Shown here: positions 1 to 8,215 of the stretch, one piece after another | How the letters are laid out: each line of letters opens with the position of its first letter | How positions within the stretch are numbered: position 1 is the first letter of the stretch | Source: a bacterium D16-76 | GTDB lineage: Bacteria; Bacillota; Clostridia; Oscillospirales; Acutalibacteraceae | Direction: 5' to 3' | Assembly: GCA_009917445.1 (NCBI GenBank) | Contig: QZEE01000011.1 | Location: 1 to 64,000, forward strand | DNA length: 64,000 nucleotides | Notes under the pieces: model-generated | What the model saw: the letters and a program-made list of their open reading frames with translations, nothing else | Told to the model about the DNA's origin: nothing | Database searches by the model: none | Position numbers and translations under genes: made by a program

Positions 1-262
1 CTGCTGAACTTGCCGCTTTCGTCCGTGGTCTGGTGGCGCTCGATATACCCGGCCCGCTCCAATTCATTGACAGCGGAACGAATAGCGTCCTTGCTCTCCC
101 GGTTGATATAGCACGGCCGGACAGGGTATAATCCCAATCTTCCGGGAGTGACAAAATCTGCGACAACAGACCCTTGGCTCTCAGGGACAGGGACTTGTCC
201 CGCAGGTGGTAGTTGGACATCACCGTGTACCCCTTGTTCCTCTCCACGCGGAATACTGGCAT
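1..262 (-). pseudogene. N-terminal part of ICE-type HTH replication-initiator-like protein, frameshifted, runs off window
   Basis: The reading begins MPVFRVERNKGYTVMSNYHL and continues with a KAKGLLSQ-like segment and LSLPEDWDYTLSG, which matches the start of helix-turn-helix (DUF6017-type) proteins of clostridial conjugative elements. A good GGAGG site precedes the ATG at 262. Near 110-117 one base appears to be missing: the start frame becomes nonsense-like, while the next frame gives YINRESKDAIRSAVNELERA and then GYIERHQTTDESGKFS, the expected winged-helix sequence. The gene continues past base 1, so its end cannot be judged. The family is recognised from memory; the frameshift is seen directly, but a sequencing error is possible. 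Confidence 0.7.
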
Positions 263-299
263 GGTTCGACCCTCCTTTCGGTGTCTGGACATGAAAAAA

Positions 300-375
300 C
301 GCCGCAGACTTTTCTAAATCTGCGGCGTTGGCCGGGGCGCAGAAACGGGCGGTGTCTTGACAACATCGCCCGTTT
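300..375. terminator. Two hairpins between mobile-element remnant and U32 gene
   Basis: Two inverted repeats lie in tandem. CGCCGCAGA (300-308) pairs with TCTGCGGCG (319-327). A second stem, centred near 359, joins ACGGGCGGTGT to ACATCGCCCGT with a mismatch. On the minus strand they sit upstream of the remnant at 1-262 and on the plus strand they have poor T-tracts, so they may be regulatory hairpins rather than true terminators. Confidence 0.4.
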
Positions 376-499
376 TCTGTGCTGTTGTTCACTTGTTTCC
401 GCCGCCCCGTTTTCCGCTGCCCTTAAAAAACATTGATTTTACTGGGTTTCTCCATGTTTTCTTATGGCACCACGGCTAAGGCCCGGCCTTTTTCCTGGT

Positions 500-1714
500 T
501 TACTTTTCTCTTTTTATCCGTAAGTACGCCCCCGCCGCCACATCCAAAGGCGTCTTCCAATACACCGTCATTTCCGCGTGGGGGGCTGCCTCAATCGGGG
601 CCAGGTCCTCGTCAAAGATTTCCTCCAGGGCCGCGGTGGCGCTGGGCTTATGGGGCTGCAAAATATCCGCCAGCCCGCCCCGGAAAAACCGGTTGCGCTG
701 GGAAAGGCGCAGGTACGGGCCCTCTCTCCCCAGGCAGACAGCGGCCACCTCATATTGACGGGTGTACTGGCTGCGGTCCGTGGTCTGCCCGGGCTCGCCG
801 CCAAAGTAAAACCCCGTAGAGTAAGCCCGGTGGCTGATCTTTTCCGTTTCCTCCAAAATCTCCGGCGGCAGCACCCCATCCGGCTTCTCCTGGAAAAAGT
901 CAATGGCCCGGCGGTAAGCCGCCGTAACGCACGCCACGTAATAAGCCGATTTAGCCCGCCCCTCCAATTTAAGGCTGCGCACCCCCGCCGCCGTCATGGC
1001 CGGAATGTGCTGGATCATCCGCATGTCATTAGAATTAAATACATAAGCGCCCTTTTCCTCTTGCACCAGGGTAAAAGCCTCGTTCGGCCGCTCTTTTTCA
1101 ATAAGGGTGTATTCCCAGCGGCAGGGCTGGGCGCAGGCGCCCCGGTTGGCGTCCCGGCCCGCCATATAGTTAGACAGTAAGCACCGCCCAGAAAAAGACA
1201 CGCACATAGAGCCATGGGCAAAGGCCTCCAGCTCCAAATCCGCCGGCACGTTCTCCCGTATGCCCCTTATTTCCTCCAACGGCACCTCCCGGGCCAAAAC
1301 CACGCGCTTGGCCCCCAAATCATAACAGGCCCTGGCAGCGGCATAATTCACAATGCCCGTCTGGGTAGAAATATGCCGCTGCACAGAAGGGGCGTGCTCC
1401 CGGGCCAAAGCCATCACCCCCAGGTCCGAAAGGATAAAAGCGTCCACGCCAACAGCCTCACAGTGCCGCAGGAAAGGGGGCAGCTGGGCCAGCTCGTGGT
1501 TGCGGGGCAGGGTGTTGCAGGCAACATAGACCCGCACGCCCCGGGCATGGCAGTAATCCACCGCCTGGGCCAGCTCTTCGTCGCTGAAATTCTGGGGGGC
1601 GGCGCGCATGCCAAAGCTTTTGCCAGCCAGGTAAACGGCGTCCGCGCCGTACTCTACCGCCGCTTTCAAGCGCTCCATGTCCCCGGCAGGGGAGAGCAGC
1701 TCGGGTTTTTCCAT
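500..1714 (-). CDS. U32 family peptidase-like protein, probable tRNA uridine-34 hydroxylase (TrhP-like)
   Basis: About 404 residues. The N-terminus reads MEKPELLSPAGDMERLKAAV and the U32 signature EAFAHGSMCVSFSGRCLLS lies near residue 180-200, followed by the conserved NRGACAQPCRWEY cysteine region. Family knowledge: in Bacillus the U32 proteins YrrN/YrrO (TrhP) sit next to mltG and make 5-hydroxyuridine in tRNA. The position directly downstream of mltG and the length support that role over a protease, but RlhA-type 23S rRNA hydroxylase is related. The start at 1714 is chosen because AAGGAG lies 8-9 bases upstream; the longer in-frame start at 1756 has no such site. Confidence 0.85.
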   Translation of the reverse strand: MEKPELLSPAGDMERLKAAVEYGADAVYLAGKSFGMRAAPQNFSDEELAQAVDYCHARGVRVYVACNTLPRNHELAQLPPFLRHCEAVGVDAFILSDLGVMALAREHAPSVQRHISTQTGIVNYAAARACYDLGAKRVVLAREVPLEEIRGIRENVPADLELEAFAHGSMCVSFSGRCLLSNYMAGRDANRGACAQPCRWEYTLIEKERPNEAFTLVQEEKGAYVFNSNDMRMIQHIPAMTAAGVRSLKLEGRAKSAYYVACVTAAYRRAIDFFQEKPDGVLPPEILEETEKISHRAYSTGFYFGGEPGQTTDRSQYTRQYEVAAVCLGREGPYLRLSQRNRFFRGGLADILQPHKPSATAALEEIFDEDLAPIEAAPHAEMTVYWKTPLDVAAGAYLRIKREK

Positions 1715-1828
1715 AAAAAGCAACTCCTTTTCAGGCAGGCAAGGGCCCGATTCCAAAACCTTCAGGAAACCGGGCCCCGCGCAAGTTAACGTGCAAAATC
1801 AAAAGGCCGCCGGAAAATCCAAACCCGT

Positions 1829-3130
1829 TCAGCCTGCCAGCCCGGCCAGCACCAGGTTCTCTTCGTGCTGCCAAGAGGATTCCGCATAGTAAGCGGTGCC
1901 ATCGTCTGCATGGCAGAAGTAAAGGTACTGGGTATCGTTGGGCCGCACCGCCGAAAGGATCGCCTCCGCGCCGGGGTTGCAGATGGGGCTGGGGGGCAGG
2001 CCATCCAGCTCATAGGTGCTGTAGCCCGCGTTTGCCAGGGCGCCGGATTCCGGTACAGCCGCCGGGTTCCGGTAAGGGTAGTTCATGGTAGAGTCACATT
2101 CCAGCCGGTAAATATCGTACTCCGCGCCAAAATCCAAGCGGTTGTGCAGTACCGAAGAAACATCGAACATATCGCTGGTGTCGGCGGCCTCCGCCTGGAT
2201 GATCGAAGCCAAAATCACCACCTGGTCCATAGACATGCCCCGCTGTTCCGCCAGCAGGTAGATCTGGTCCGAGATACGGTTCTGGAAGTTGTTGATGAGC
2301 TTGCCAATAACCGACTCCAAATCCTCGCCCTTATAGAAATTGTACGTGTCCGGGAAAAGGTACCCTTCCAGCTTAAAATACCGGCCCTCGCCGCCGCCCA
2401 TGTTGGCAATGACCGAATAGTTGGAAAAGTCCAGCCCATTCACGCCGTCCAAGAATTCCTGGGCCGTGCAGACCTCCTTTTCCTCCATCAGCTGGGCAAT
2501 CTCCAAAACGTTGTAGCCCTCCGGTATGGTCACGCTGACCTCTTCCCCCAACGTGCGGTTGCCCTGCTTCAAGGTGTCCAAAATATCCTCATAATCCTTG
2601 TCCGTCTCCAGGGTAAATTCGCCGGCCGGGAAATGGTCCATATCCTCCTTCTTCACCTTGCAGTAAAGGGAGAAAAACTCCGGCTTGTTAATGGCCCCGC
2701 TGTCCGCCAAAATTTCCGCCAGCTTATCGGGGTCCAGCCCGCTTTCCGGTATCGAGATCAACGTCGTGCCCTCGTTGCGCCCCACCGCGAAAAAGTCGTT
2801 CGAGCCGCCGATCAAATAGCTGGCAATGGTGAACGACGTGAGCAAAACCATGCACAGCCACATAAACTTGAAGATGCGCTTATTCTTCCGCGCCTTAATG
2901 CGGTTGCGCTTGCGGTGGGCCTTCTTCTCCTGCCGGCGCTCCTCGTCGGTCAGGTAAGCCCGCGAAGAAGCCGGGGGCTCCCCATAAGGCTCCTGCCTGC
3001 GGCGGCGGTCCGTCTCAATGGGGCCCGTCATCAGCTCCTTTTCGTCAATGTTCACCTTAAAGCTGCCCGTAGCGCGGGGCTCTGCCGGCCCGCCGGCCAT
3101 GCCTTTGTTCTGCTCCGGTCTTTCGTTCAT
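1829..3130 (-). CDS. mltG: Endolytic murein transglycosylase MltG
   Basis: 433 residues. The cytoplasmic N-terminus (about 80 residues, highly charged) is followed by one membrane segment (LCMVLLTSFTIASYLIGG, near residues 92-109). The extracellular YceG domain carries VVILASIIQAEA, which holds the catalytic glutamate region. Further family blocks are PSPICNPGAEAI and YLYFCHADDGTAYYA near the C-terminus. MltG cleaves nascent peptidoglycan strands at the membrane and sets glycan length. The ATG overlaps the stop of the cyclo-ligase gene by four bases, indicating translational coupling in one minus-strand operon. Confidence 0.95.
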   Translation of the reverse strand: MNERPEQNKGMAGGPAEPRATGSFKVNIDEKELMTGPIETDRRRRQEPYGEPPASSRAYLTDEERRQEKKAHRKRNRIKARKNKRIFKFMWLCMVLLTSFTIASYLIGGSNDFFAVGRNEGTTLISIPESGLDPDKLAEILADSGAINKPEFFSLYCKVKKEDMDHFPAGEFTLETDKDYEDILDTLKQGNRTLGEEVSVTIPEGYNVLEIAQLMEEKEVCTAQEFLDGVNGLDFSNYSVIANMGGGEGRYFKLEGYLFPDTYNFYKGEDLESVIGKLINNFQNRISDQIYLLAEQRGMSMDQVVILASIIQAEAADTSDMFDVSSVLHNRLDFGAEYDIYRLECDSTMNYPYRNPAAVPESGALANAGYSTYELDGLPPSPICNPGAEAILSAVRPNDTQYLYFCHADDGTAYYAESSWQHEENLVLAGLAG

Positions 3131-3720
3131 AGCTTGCTCCCTTCCCGGCCGCAGGCCATAACGCCTGCTTCCGTGGCCACCAGGCCAACCTTTTTATCGT
3201 GGCTTGCGGCAGGCAGCCTGTCGAACAAGAACCCTTCGTAGCACAAGCCCACCGTATCGATCTGCCTCCCCGCTAAAAAGCGGTCATAATAGCCTTTTCC
3301 ATAGCCAAGCCGGTTCCCCAGCCTGTCAAACGCCAGGCCCGGCACCAGGCACAGCGCTTTTTCCCCAGCCTCAGGCGCCTTAAGCCCTTCCCCGCAGGCC
3401 CTGGGCTCCAAAATCCCCCACCGGCCCGGGCGCAGGCCGCCAAAATCCGTAAAGGGGTAAAAAGCCATCTGCCCCTCCCCATCGCCGCATACAGGGGCCA
3501 GCACTTCCTTGCCCGCCTCCAGCGCCGCACGGGCCAGGGCAAAAGTATCGGGCTCGCCCTTAACGCTGAGGTAAAGGTACACACGCCCCGCCTCCCGCCA
3601 CTGGCACAAAGCCGTAACGTGCCGGAAAATCCTCTGGTCCCTTTCCTCCCGGCCCGATACCTCCCCGCGCCTTTCCAGCAGTTCCCGGCGCAGGGCGGCC
3701 TTTTCCTCCCCAAGCCCCAT
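3127..3720 (-). CDS. 5-formyltetrahydrofolate cyclo-ligase
   Basis: 197 residues, normal length for the family. It converts 5-formyl-THF to 5,10-methenyl-THF using ATP. Visible signatures are the basic N-terminus, GRWGILEP in the middle and LGYGKGYYDRFLAG near residue 155, the conserved ATP and substrate loop of MTHFS/YgfA proteins. It starts two bases after the stop of the DJ-1 gene and overlaps mltG by four. The nearby thyX and tmk make a folate/thymidylate theme, though the physical linkage may only reflect co-transcription. Confidence 0.95.
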   Translation of the reverse strand: MGLGEEKAALRRELLERRGEVSGREERDQRIFRHVTALCQWREAGRVYLYLSVKGEPDTFALARAALEAGKEVLAPVCGDGEGQMAFYPFTDFGGLRPGRWGILEPRACGEGLKAPEAGEKALCLVPGLAFDRLGNRLGYGKGYYDRFLAGRQIDTVGLCYEGFLFDRLPAASHDKKVGLVATEAGVMACGREGSKL

Positions 3721-3722
3721 CG

Positions 3723-4274
3723 TCAGCCCCTATCCGTCTGAATAGACGCCCGGATTTCCTCCGCCTTTTCCGGCGACGCCAGCGCCTCCACCAGCTTCAA
3801 GCCAAACTCCGTAGACACCCCCATGCCCCGGCCCGTGACAAAAAGCCCGTCCTGACACACATACCGCCCGCTCAATTTCGCGCCGCCCGCCGCAAGGTCC
3901 TCCTGGAATTTCGGGAAAGCCGTAGCCTCCCGCCCCTGCAAAAGCCCCTTGTGAGCCAAAATAGACGGCGCCGCGCAGATAGCCCCCACAAGCTTGCCCT
4001 CTGCCGCGCAGTAATCAACCATCCCCTGTACAGCCGGGGATTTTTCCAAGTTCAGCGTCCCCGGCAGCCCCCCCGGCAGGACGACAGCCAAAAGGCCCTC
4101 CGTCCCCGCCTCTTCAGCCGTCAAGTCTGCCCGTACCACCACGCCGTTAGACGCCGCGACCTCCCGTCCCGTCACGCCCACCAGCTTTGTTTCTATCCCC
4201 GCCCTCCGCAGCACGTCTACCGGGGCCAGGGCCTCCACCAGCTCAAATCCTTCCGCTAAAAATACATATACCAT
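3723..4274 (-). CDS. DJ-1/PfpI family protein
   Basis: 183 residues, typical of DJ-1/YajL/ThiJ proteins. The conserved glutamate lies in FLAEGFELVEA at the N-terminus, and the nucleophilic cysteine is in LVGAICAAPSILA near residue 100, after the VVLPGGLPG turn. Family members act as glyoxalase/deglycase-like or chaperone-like stress proteins in the cytoplasm; the specific substrate cannot be read from sequence. A strong GAAGGAGAAG site precedes the ATG. It heads the run DJ-1, cyclo-ligase, mltG. Confidence 0.9.
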   Translation of the reverse strand: MVYVFLAEGFELVEALAPVDVLRRAGIETKLVGVTGREVAASNGVVVRADLTAEEAGTEGLLAVVLPGGLPGTLNLEKSPAVQGMVDYCAAEGKLVGAICAAPSILAHKGLLQGREATAFPKFQEDLAAGGAKLSGRYVCQDGLFVTGRGMGVSTEFGLKLVEALASPEKAEEIRASIQTDRG

Positions 4275-4512
4275 AATCGGCTTCTCCTTCTACACAAAAG
4301 GCCTTATGCTTCACCGCCTGCGGCAAGACCGTGGGCTCTGCCCACCCCCGCTGAAGGCTCTGCCTGTAAGAATCCGCCAAAGGGTTGTTTCTCGCCTGCC
4401 GGCTCGGTCGGCCGCCGGGCGCAAACGGTTCTCGCAGCGAAACGTTTTGCCACTGGCACGCAGCAACCCCTCTGGACTCCCACGCTTCGCCTCCTTCGCG
4501 TCCCGCAACGTT
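4275..4512. other. Intergenic stretch with short inverted repeats
   Basis: No credible gene lies between tmk and the DJ-1 gene. The stretch holds several short inverted repeats, for example GTGGGCTCTGCCCAC, and the phrase CCCCTCTGGACTCCC, which resembles part of the short intergenic repeat near 45926-45985. It may contain a processing or termination site on the minus strand. Confidence 0.4.
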
Positions 4513-5172
4513 TCACAGCGCCCCCCAGGCTTTTTCCAGCACCCTCTGGTGTATTGTCTCTATAGGCAGGGCCTCCCCAGCCTCCGCACAGTGCACGACC
4601 TCCCACCCCCGGCTTTTGGCCACAAACCGCGCGGCTTTCCCGCAGTCCCGCAAAAAGGCCAGGTGGCTTTCGTGGATATCCTTCTCCCCCCCACCTGCCT
4701 TATACCGCCCAGCCAGCAGGCGCTGGGAGACCTCTACCGGCATTTCCAGGTACAAGACCATATCCGGCCGCGGCAGCCCCAATTTCCCATACTCAAAATC
4801 CTCCGCCCAGGCGATGAACCCCTCCCATTCCCCTTCCGGCAGCTTTACCAGCTGGTAGATAAGGTTCGCCGTAGCGTAGCGGTCCGCCAATATAGGAACC
4901 CCCGCCAAATAATCCTGCCGCCACCCCCGGCGGTAGCTGGCAAAGCGGTCCACCGCGTAAAAGGTGCTGGCGGCATAGGGGTTCACGTCCCCGGGCTCCC
5001 GGCCAAAGTCGCCGTGCAGATACATTTTCACCAGCGCCGAAGAAGGCGAACCGTAATCCGGGAAATCCACCTTCCGTACCTTGCCCAGCCGCTTTTCCAG
5101 CGCCTTTTCCAAAAGCGCCGCCTGGGTAGCTTTCCCGCTGCCGTCCAGGCCCTCCAATACAATAAGGCTCAC
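4513..5172 (-). CDS. tmk: Thymidylate kinase-like protein
   Basis: 219 residues. dTMP kinase phosphorylates dTMP to dTDP. The P-loop region at residues 8-15 is GLDGSGKA, followed by TQAALLEKAL; the residue after the P-loop lysine is alanine where serine or threonine is usual. The DRY motif (PILADRYATANLIYQ, near residue 95) and a lid-like GRYKAGGGEKDIHE segment support nucleoside monophosphate kinase function. It follows thyX by about 33 bases on the same strand, so the two likely form a dTMP-to-dTDP unit. A related clostridial deoxynucleoside kinase is the main alternative. Confidence 0.85.
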   Translation of the reverse strand: MSLIVLEGLDGSGKATQAALLEKALEKRLGKVRKVDFPDYGSPSSALVKMYLHGDFGREPGDVNPYAASTFYAVDRFASYRRGWRQDYLAGVPILADRYATANLIYQLVKLPEGEWEGFIAWAEDFEYGKLGLPRPDMVLYLEMPVEVSQRLLAGRYKAGGGEKDIHESHLAFLRDCGKAARFVAKSRGWEVVHCAEAGEALPIETIHQRVLEKAWGAL

Positions 5173-5205
5173 CGCCGCCGCCCCCTTCCTTGTAGATTCG
5201 CCCGC

Positions 5206-5964
5206 CTATAACGCTTCAAACCGGGCCCGTACCTCTTCCGCCTGTCCGCAGCTCATCCTGCCCTCCGGGCACTGCCCCCGCAGGCAGGGCGGCCCGGCCT
5301 TTTCAAAGATATGGGGCGCCACAGCCCGCGCCTCTTTTAGCATCTCTATGGCCAGGGCCCTGATCTCCCACTGGGCCCTCTGGCAGCAGCGGTGCGCAAA
5401 AAAATTCAGCAGCGACCGGGCGTTCATGGTGCAGATCATCTTCGTCGTACAAGCATTGGGCAGCACAAACCTTGCATCCTCAATAGCTTTCTTTTCCGCC
5501 TTGCGCCTAGCGGCCTTGGGCTCTTCCCCCTGGTCCAAAAAAGCCTTTTCATGCCTGGCCTGCAAAATCTCCGTCAACCGCCTGTAATGGGCGGCGTCCT
5601 CCTCCATTGCCTTTAAAAATTCCGCCTTCGCCTCTGCCACCGCCTCGATCTCCGGGGGCAGCACAAACTCAAAAAGCTCTTCCTTCACATACCGCTGGCT
5701 CTGCACGCTGTAAGAGGCCAGCCGGTGCCGGGTGATCTGCGCCAGCAGCGACCGGGACACCCCCTCAATGCCAAAGGTAAACGACACATGCTCAATGGGA
5801 CTCTCATGCCCGATCTCCCGCAGCATGTCCAAAAAAGCCGCCGTCTTTTCCGGCGTCAGCCCCTCCTGCACCGTGCGGATGTCCGCCTGGGCATAGCACA
5901 GCTTAGCCGCGCAGGCCACCGCGGCCTCTGGGCCCGGGGTATAGGCCAACAGTTTCACTTGCAT
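5206..5964 (-). CDS. thyX: FAD-dependent thymidylate synthase ThyX
   Basis: 252 residues. ThyX methylates dUMP with methylene-THF and reduced FAD. The diagnostic RHRxxSxxxxSxR motif is present as RHRLASYSVQSQR near residue 80, preceded by HESPIEHVSFTFGIEGVSR. The C-terminal half has NARSLLNFFAHRCCQRAQWE, and a cysteine-rich end (GPPCLRGQCPEGRMSCG) is shared with clostridial ThyX proteins. Folate oxidation state here differs from ThyA systems, so no DHFR is needed for recycling. It lies upstream of tmk in one transcription unit. Confidence 0.96.
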   Translation of the reverse strand: MQVKLLAYTPGPEAAVACAAKLCYAQADIRTVQEGLTPEKTAAFLDMLREIGHESPIEHVSFTFGIEGVSRSLLAQITRHRLASYSVQSQRYVKEELFEFVLPPEIEAVAEAKAEFLKAMEEDAAHYRRLTEILQARHEKAFLDQGEEPKAARRKAEKKAIEDARFVLPNACTTKMICTMNARSLLNFFAHRCCQRAQWEIRALAIEMLKEARAVAPHIFEKAGPPCLRGQCPEGRMSCGQAEEVRARFEAL

Positions 5965-5999
5965 AATCCATATCTTCCTTTCCCGTGCAGGCCGCCTGC

Positions 6000-7412
6000 C
6001 TACTCTTCGTCTTCCTTCTTGGGCTTGGGGGCCCAGGTGTTGGGCTGGCTGTCATACGCTTCCATCCAAAAGCTGTCCAGCGCGGACAAAAGCTCCTTCT
6101 TCCCCAAATCCCCCGCTAAAAAGTCCCCCAGCAGCTCTTCATATTCCCCAGGGAACACCTCCATAGCCTCCAAATACATAGTAGGCCGGCTGGCATACTG
6201 ATATTCAGTGCTCTGCTTGAGCATGTCCATCTCCGCGGCCCTGTCCCCTTCCAGCAAGGACGGCTCCATTAAAAGCCCATCCCGGTGCAAAGGCAGGGTG
6301 CCCACTGTTTTAGCCATATGGGTGCTGTTGTCCGCATTGGAAAGATAGGTCAGGAAATGCACCGCCACTTCCCTCTGCCCGCTTTTCTCCCCAATGCCCC
6401 AGCCCCAAAAATCCAGGCCCCCTATGCACAGCCCGTTGTCCGTGCGGGGGAACCCCGCCACCCCCAAAGCCTCTTCCGGCAGGGCGCCAGCCAATTCTCC
6501 ATAATAAGAGCTCTCCGCCAGCAAAAACCCAGCCTCGCCCTTTTTAAAGGCCTCCACAGCCTCTTCAACCGTCCAACCCTCGCACCCAGGCAGCGCCAAA
6601 TCCTCCATCACGATCTGGAACCGGGTAGCCGCGTCCTTCCCCGCCTCATCCTGGAACAGCGTGGTAATCTCATCCTCTTCCTCCGCGTCCTTCATAAAGT
6701 AAGCGGCGCTGGGGTGTACCATCATCCCCTGCCCGGCGCGGCTCCAAAGTATGCCGTCAAAATACGTGCCCAGCCGGCCCTTGGCCCCCATGGCCAGACG
6801 GCCTTTGTCCCCCAGCTTTTCCCGGGCCTCGCACAGCTGGCCCCAGGTCTTAATCCTCGCCCGGTCCGCGTCCTCCTGCCCCTCGTTATAACCGTCTACC
6901 CAGTCTGCCCGGTAGAAAAGCACCTCTTGCCGCAGGTCAGCCGGCAGCACATAAGCCTTGCCGCTGCCCATCAAGCCCGCCGCCTGCCGTATGCCAACCC
7001 CCAGCCCCGGTTCTTCCTCCCAAACCTGCAAATAAGGGTAAAAATCCCACAAAAGCCCCTGGTCCACCCACGAAGCCACCTGGTCCCCCTCCACCTGGGC
7101 CAAATCCGCCTTGCCCGCGCGCAGCAGCCCCAGCATCTCTTCCTGGGAGCCGCAGGGGGCCAAAGCAATCTCCGTCCCTGGGAAATCTGCCCGGTACTTT
7201 TCAATAATTTCCTCCAAGGCCCCGGCATAATCGTCCGAAAGCCCCTGGTACGCCACGGTCAGCGAGGCGCCCTCCCCCGTGTTTTCCAGGGTGACCTGCG
7301 GCCCGCTGGACACGGCCACGGATTCTTCCTCCCCCTCAGGCTGGCAACCTGCCAGCACAGCCAAAACCAGCCCCAGCGCCACAGCCAGCGCCAGGCATTT
7401 TTTATATTTCAT
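6000..7412 (-). CDS. ABC-type extracellular solute-binding lipoprotein
   Basis: 470 residues from the ATG at 7412, chosen for an AAGGA site about ten bases upstream. The start MKYKKCLALAVALGLVLAV is followed by a lipobox (VLAGC), so the mature protein is lipid-anchored at Cys near residue 22. The fold reads as a family-1 solute-binding protein: GLLRAGKADLAQVEGDQVAS, GKAYVLPADLRQEVLFYR and GEAGFLLAESSYYG are typical of sugar or oligosaccharide binders. No permease genes lie next to it, so the ligand is unknown. It is followed by thyX on the same strand after 36 bases. Confidence 0.85.
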   Translation of the reverse strand: MKYKKCLALAVALGLVLAVLAGCQPEGEEESVAVSSGPQVTLENTGEGASLTVAYQGLSDDYAGALEEIIEKYRADFPGTEIALAPCGSQEEMLGLLRAGKADLAQVEGDQVASWVDQGLLWDFYPYLQVWEEEPGLGVGIRQAAGLMGSGKAYVLPADLRQEVLFYRADWVDGYNEGQEDADRARIKTWGQLCEAREKLGDKGRLAMGAKGRLGTYFDGILWSRAGQGMMVHPSAAYFMKDAEEEDEITTLFQDEAGKDAATRFQIVMEDLALPGCEGWTVEEAVEAFKKGEAGFLLAESSYYGELAGALPEEALGVAGFPRTDNGLCIGGLDFWGWGIGEKSGQREVAVHFLTYLSNADNSTHMAKTVGTLPLHRDGLLMEPSLLEGDRAAEMDMLKQSTEYQYASRPTMYLEAMEVFPGEYEELLGDFLAGDLGKKELLSALDSFWMEAYDSQPNTWAPKPKKEDEE

Positions 7413-7578
7413 GCGCAATACCATTCCTTATTATTTTGACAGCCCATGGGCCATTCTGTTTTATTATATCTGCATATGCCAAAAAATACAAGGGTAAAAA
7501 TATGAACAAGGTATTTTCCCTATAAAATGAAGGAAAGGCCGCCCGTTCCCCTACTGCGGCGGCCTTTCCCTGCTTCCC

Positions 7579-8103
7579 TTAGACCTTTACGATATACCCG
7601 TCCTTCCTGGGCTTCGCCGCCGGGGCCGGGCCGTCCCCATAGCCCACCGCCAGGGAGCCCACCCCTTCCAGGGTTTCCGGCAGGCCCCACTTGCGCAGCA
7701 AAGCCTTGCCTTCCGGCAGGCGGAACATTTCCCGTTCCCCATGTATCCAACAGCTTGCTACGCCCAAAGCATGGCAGGCGTTCATCATGATGGTAAGGAC
7801 GCAGGCCCCGTCCTCCACCCAGGTGTTGGATTGCGAAGCATCCGCCAGCACCAGCAGTACTACCGGGGCCCCATAATAAGGGTCCCCCGCACCCCCCCGG
7901 GCCTGGACGTTCAGCGCCCGCACAGCCTCACGGTCTTCCGCCGCCCGCACAGCCACAATCACCGGCGTCTGCCTGTTCATGCCCGTAGGCGCATAGGTGC
8001 CCGCCTCCAAAATCGCGTCCAGCTTTTCTTCCTCTACCGCCCGCGCCTGGTACTTCCGCACGCTGCGGCGGGTCTTCAGCAGCATAAGCATTTCATTTTC
8101 CAT
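7579..8103 (-). CDS. Nitroreductase family protein
   Basis: 174 residues from the ATG at 8103, which follows GGGAGGAC; the longer upstream extension is Cys/Arg-rich and lacks a start signal. The N-terminus has the FMN-binding RRSVRKYQ motif, then ILEAGTYAPTGMNRQTP, both hallmarks of the NfsB/RdxA fold. The C-terminal VGSLAVGYGDGP and PRKDG match the family end. It is an NAD(P)H-dependent flavin oxidoreductase of unknown substrate, about 110 bases downstream of the transglutaminase-like gene on the same strand. Confidence 0.93.
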   Translation of the reverse strand: MENEMLMLLKTRRSVRKYQARAVEEEKLDAILEAGTYAPTGMNRQTPVIVAVRAAEDREAVRALNVQARGGAGDPYYGAPVVLLVLADASQSNTWVEDGACVLTIMMNACHALGVASCWIHGEREMFRLPEGKALLRKWGLPETLEGVGSLAVGYGDGPAPAAKPRKDGYIVKV

Positions 8104-8215
8104 TTGATTCGTCCTCCCAACGCAGTTTTTTTCTCCACACAAACACCCCCCAGGTATCCGCCCCCACACAGCAGCGCCCCAGTTCAAAAAGATCAGGCCG
8201 CGAAACCGCACCGCC

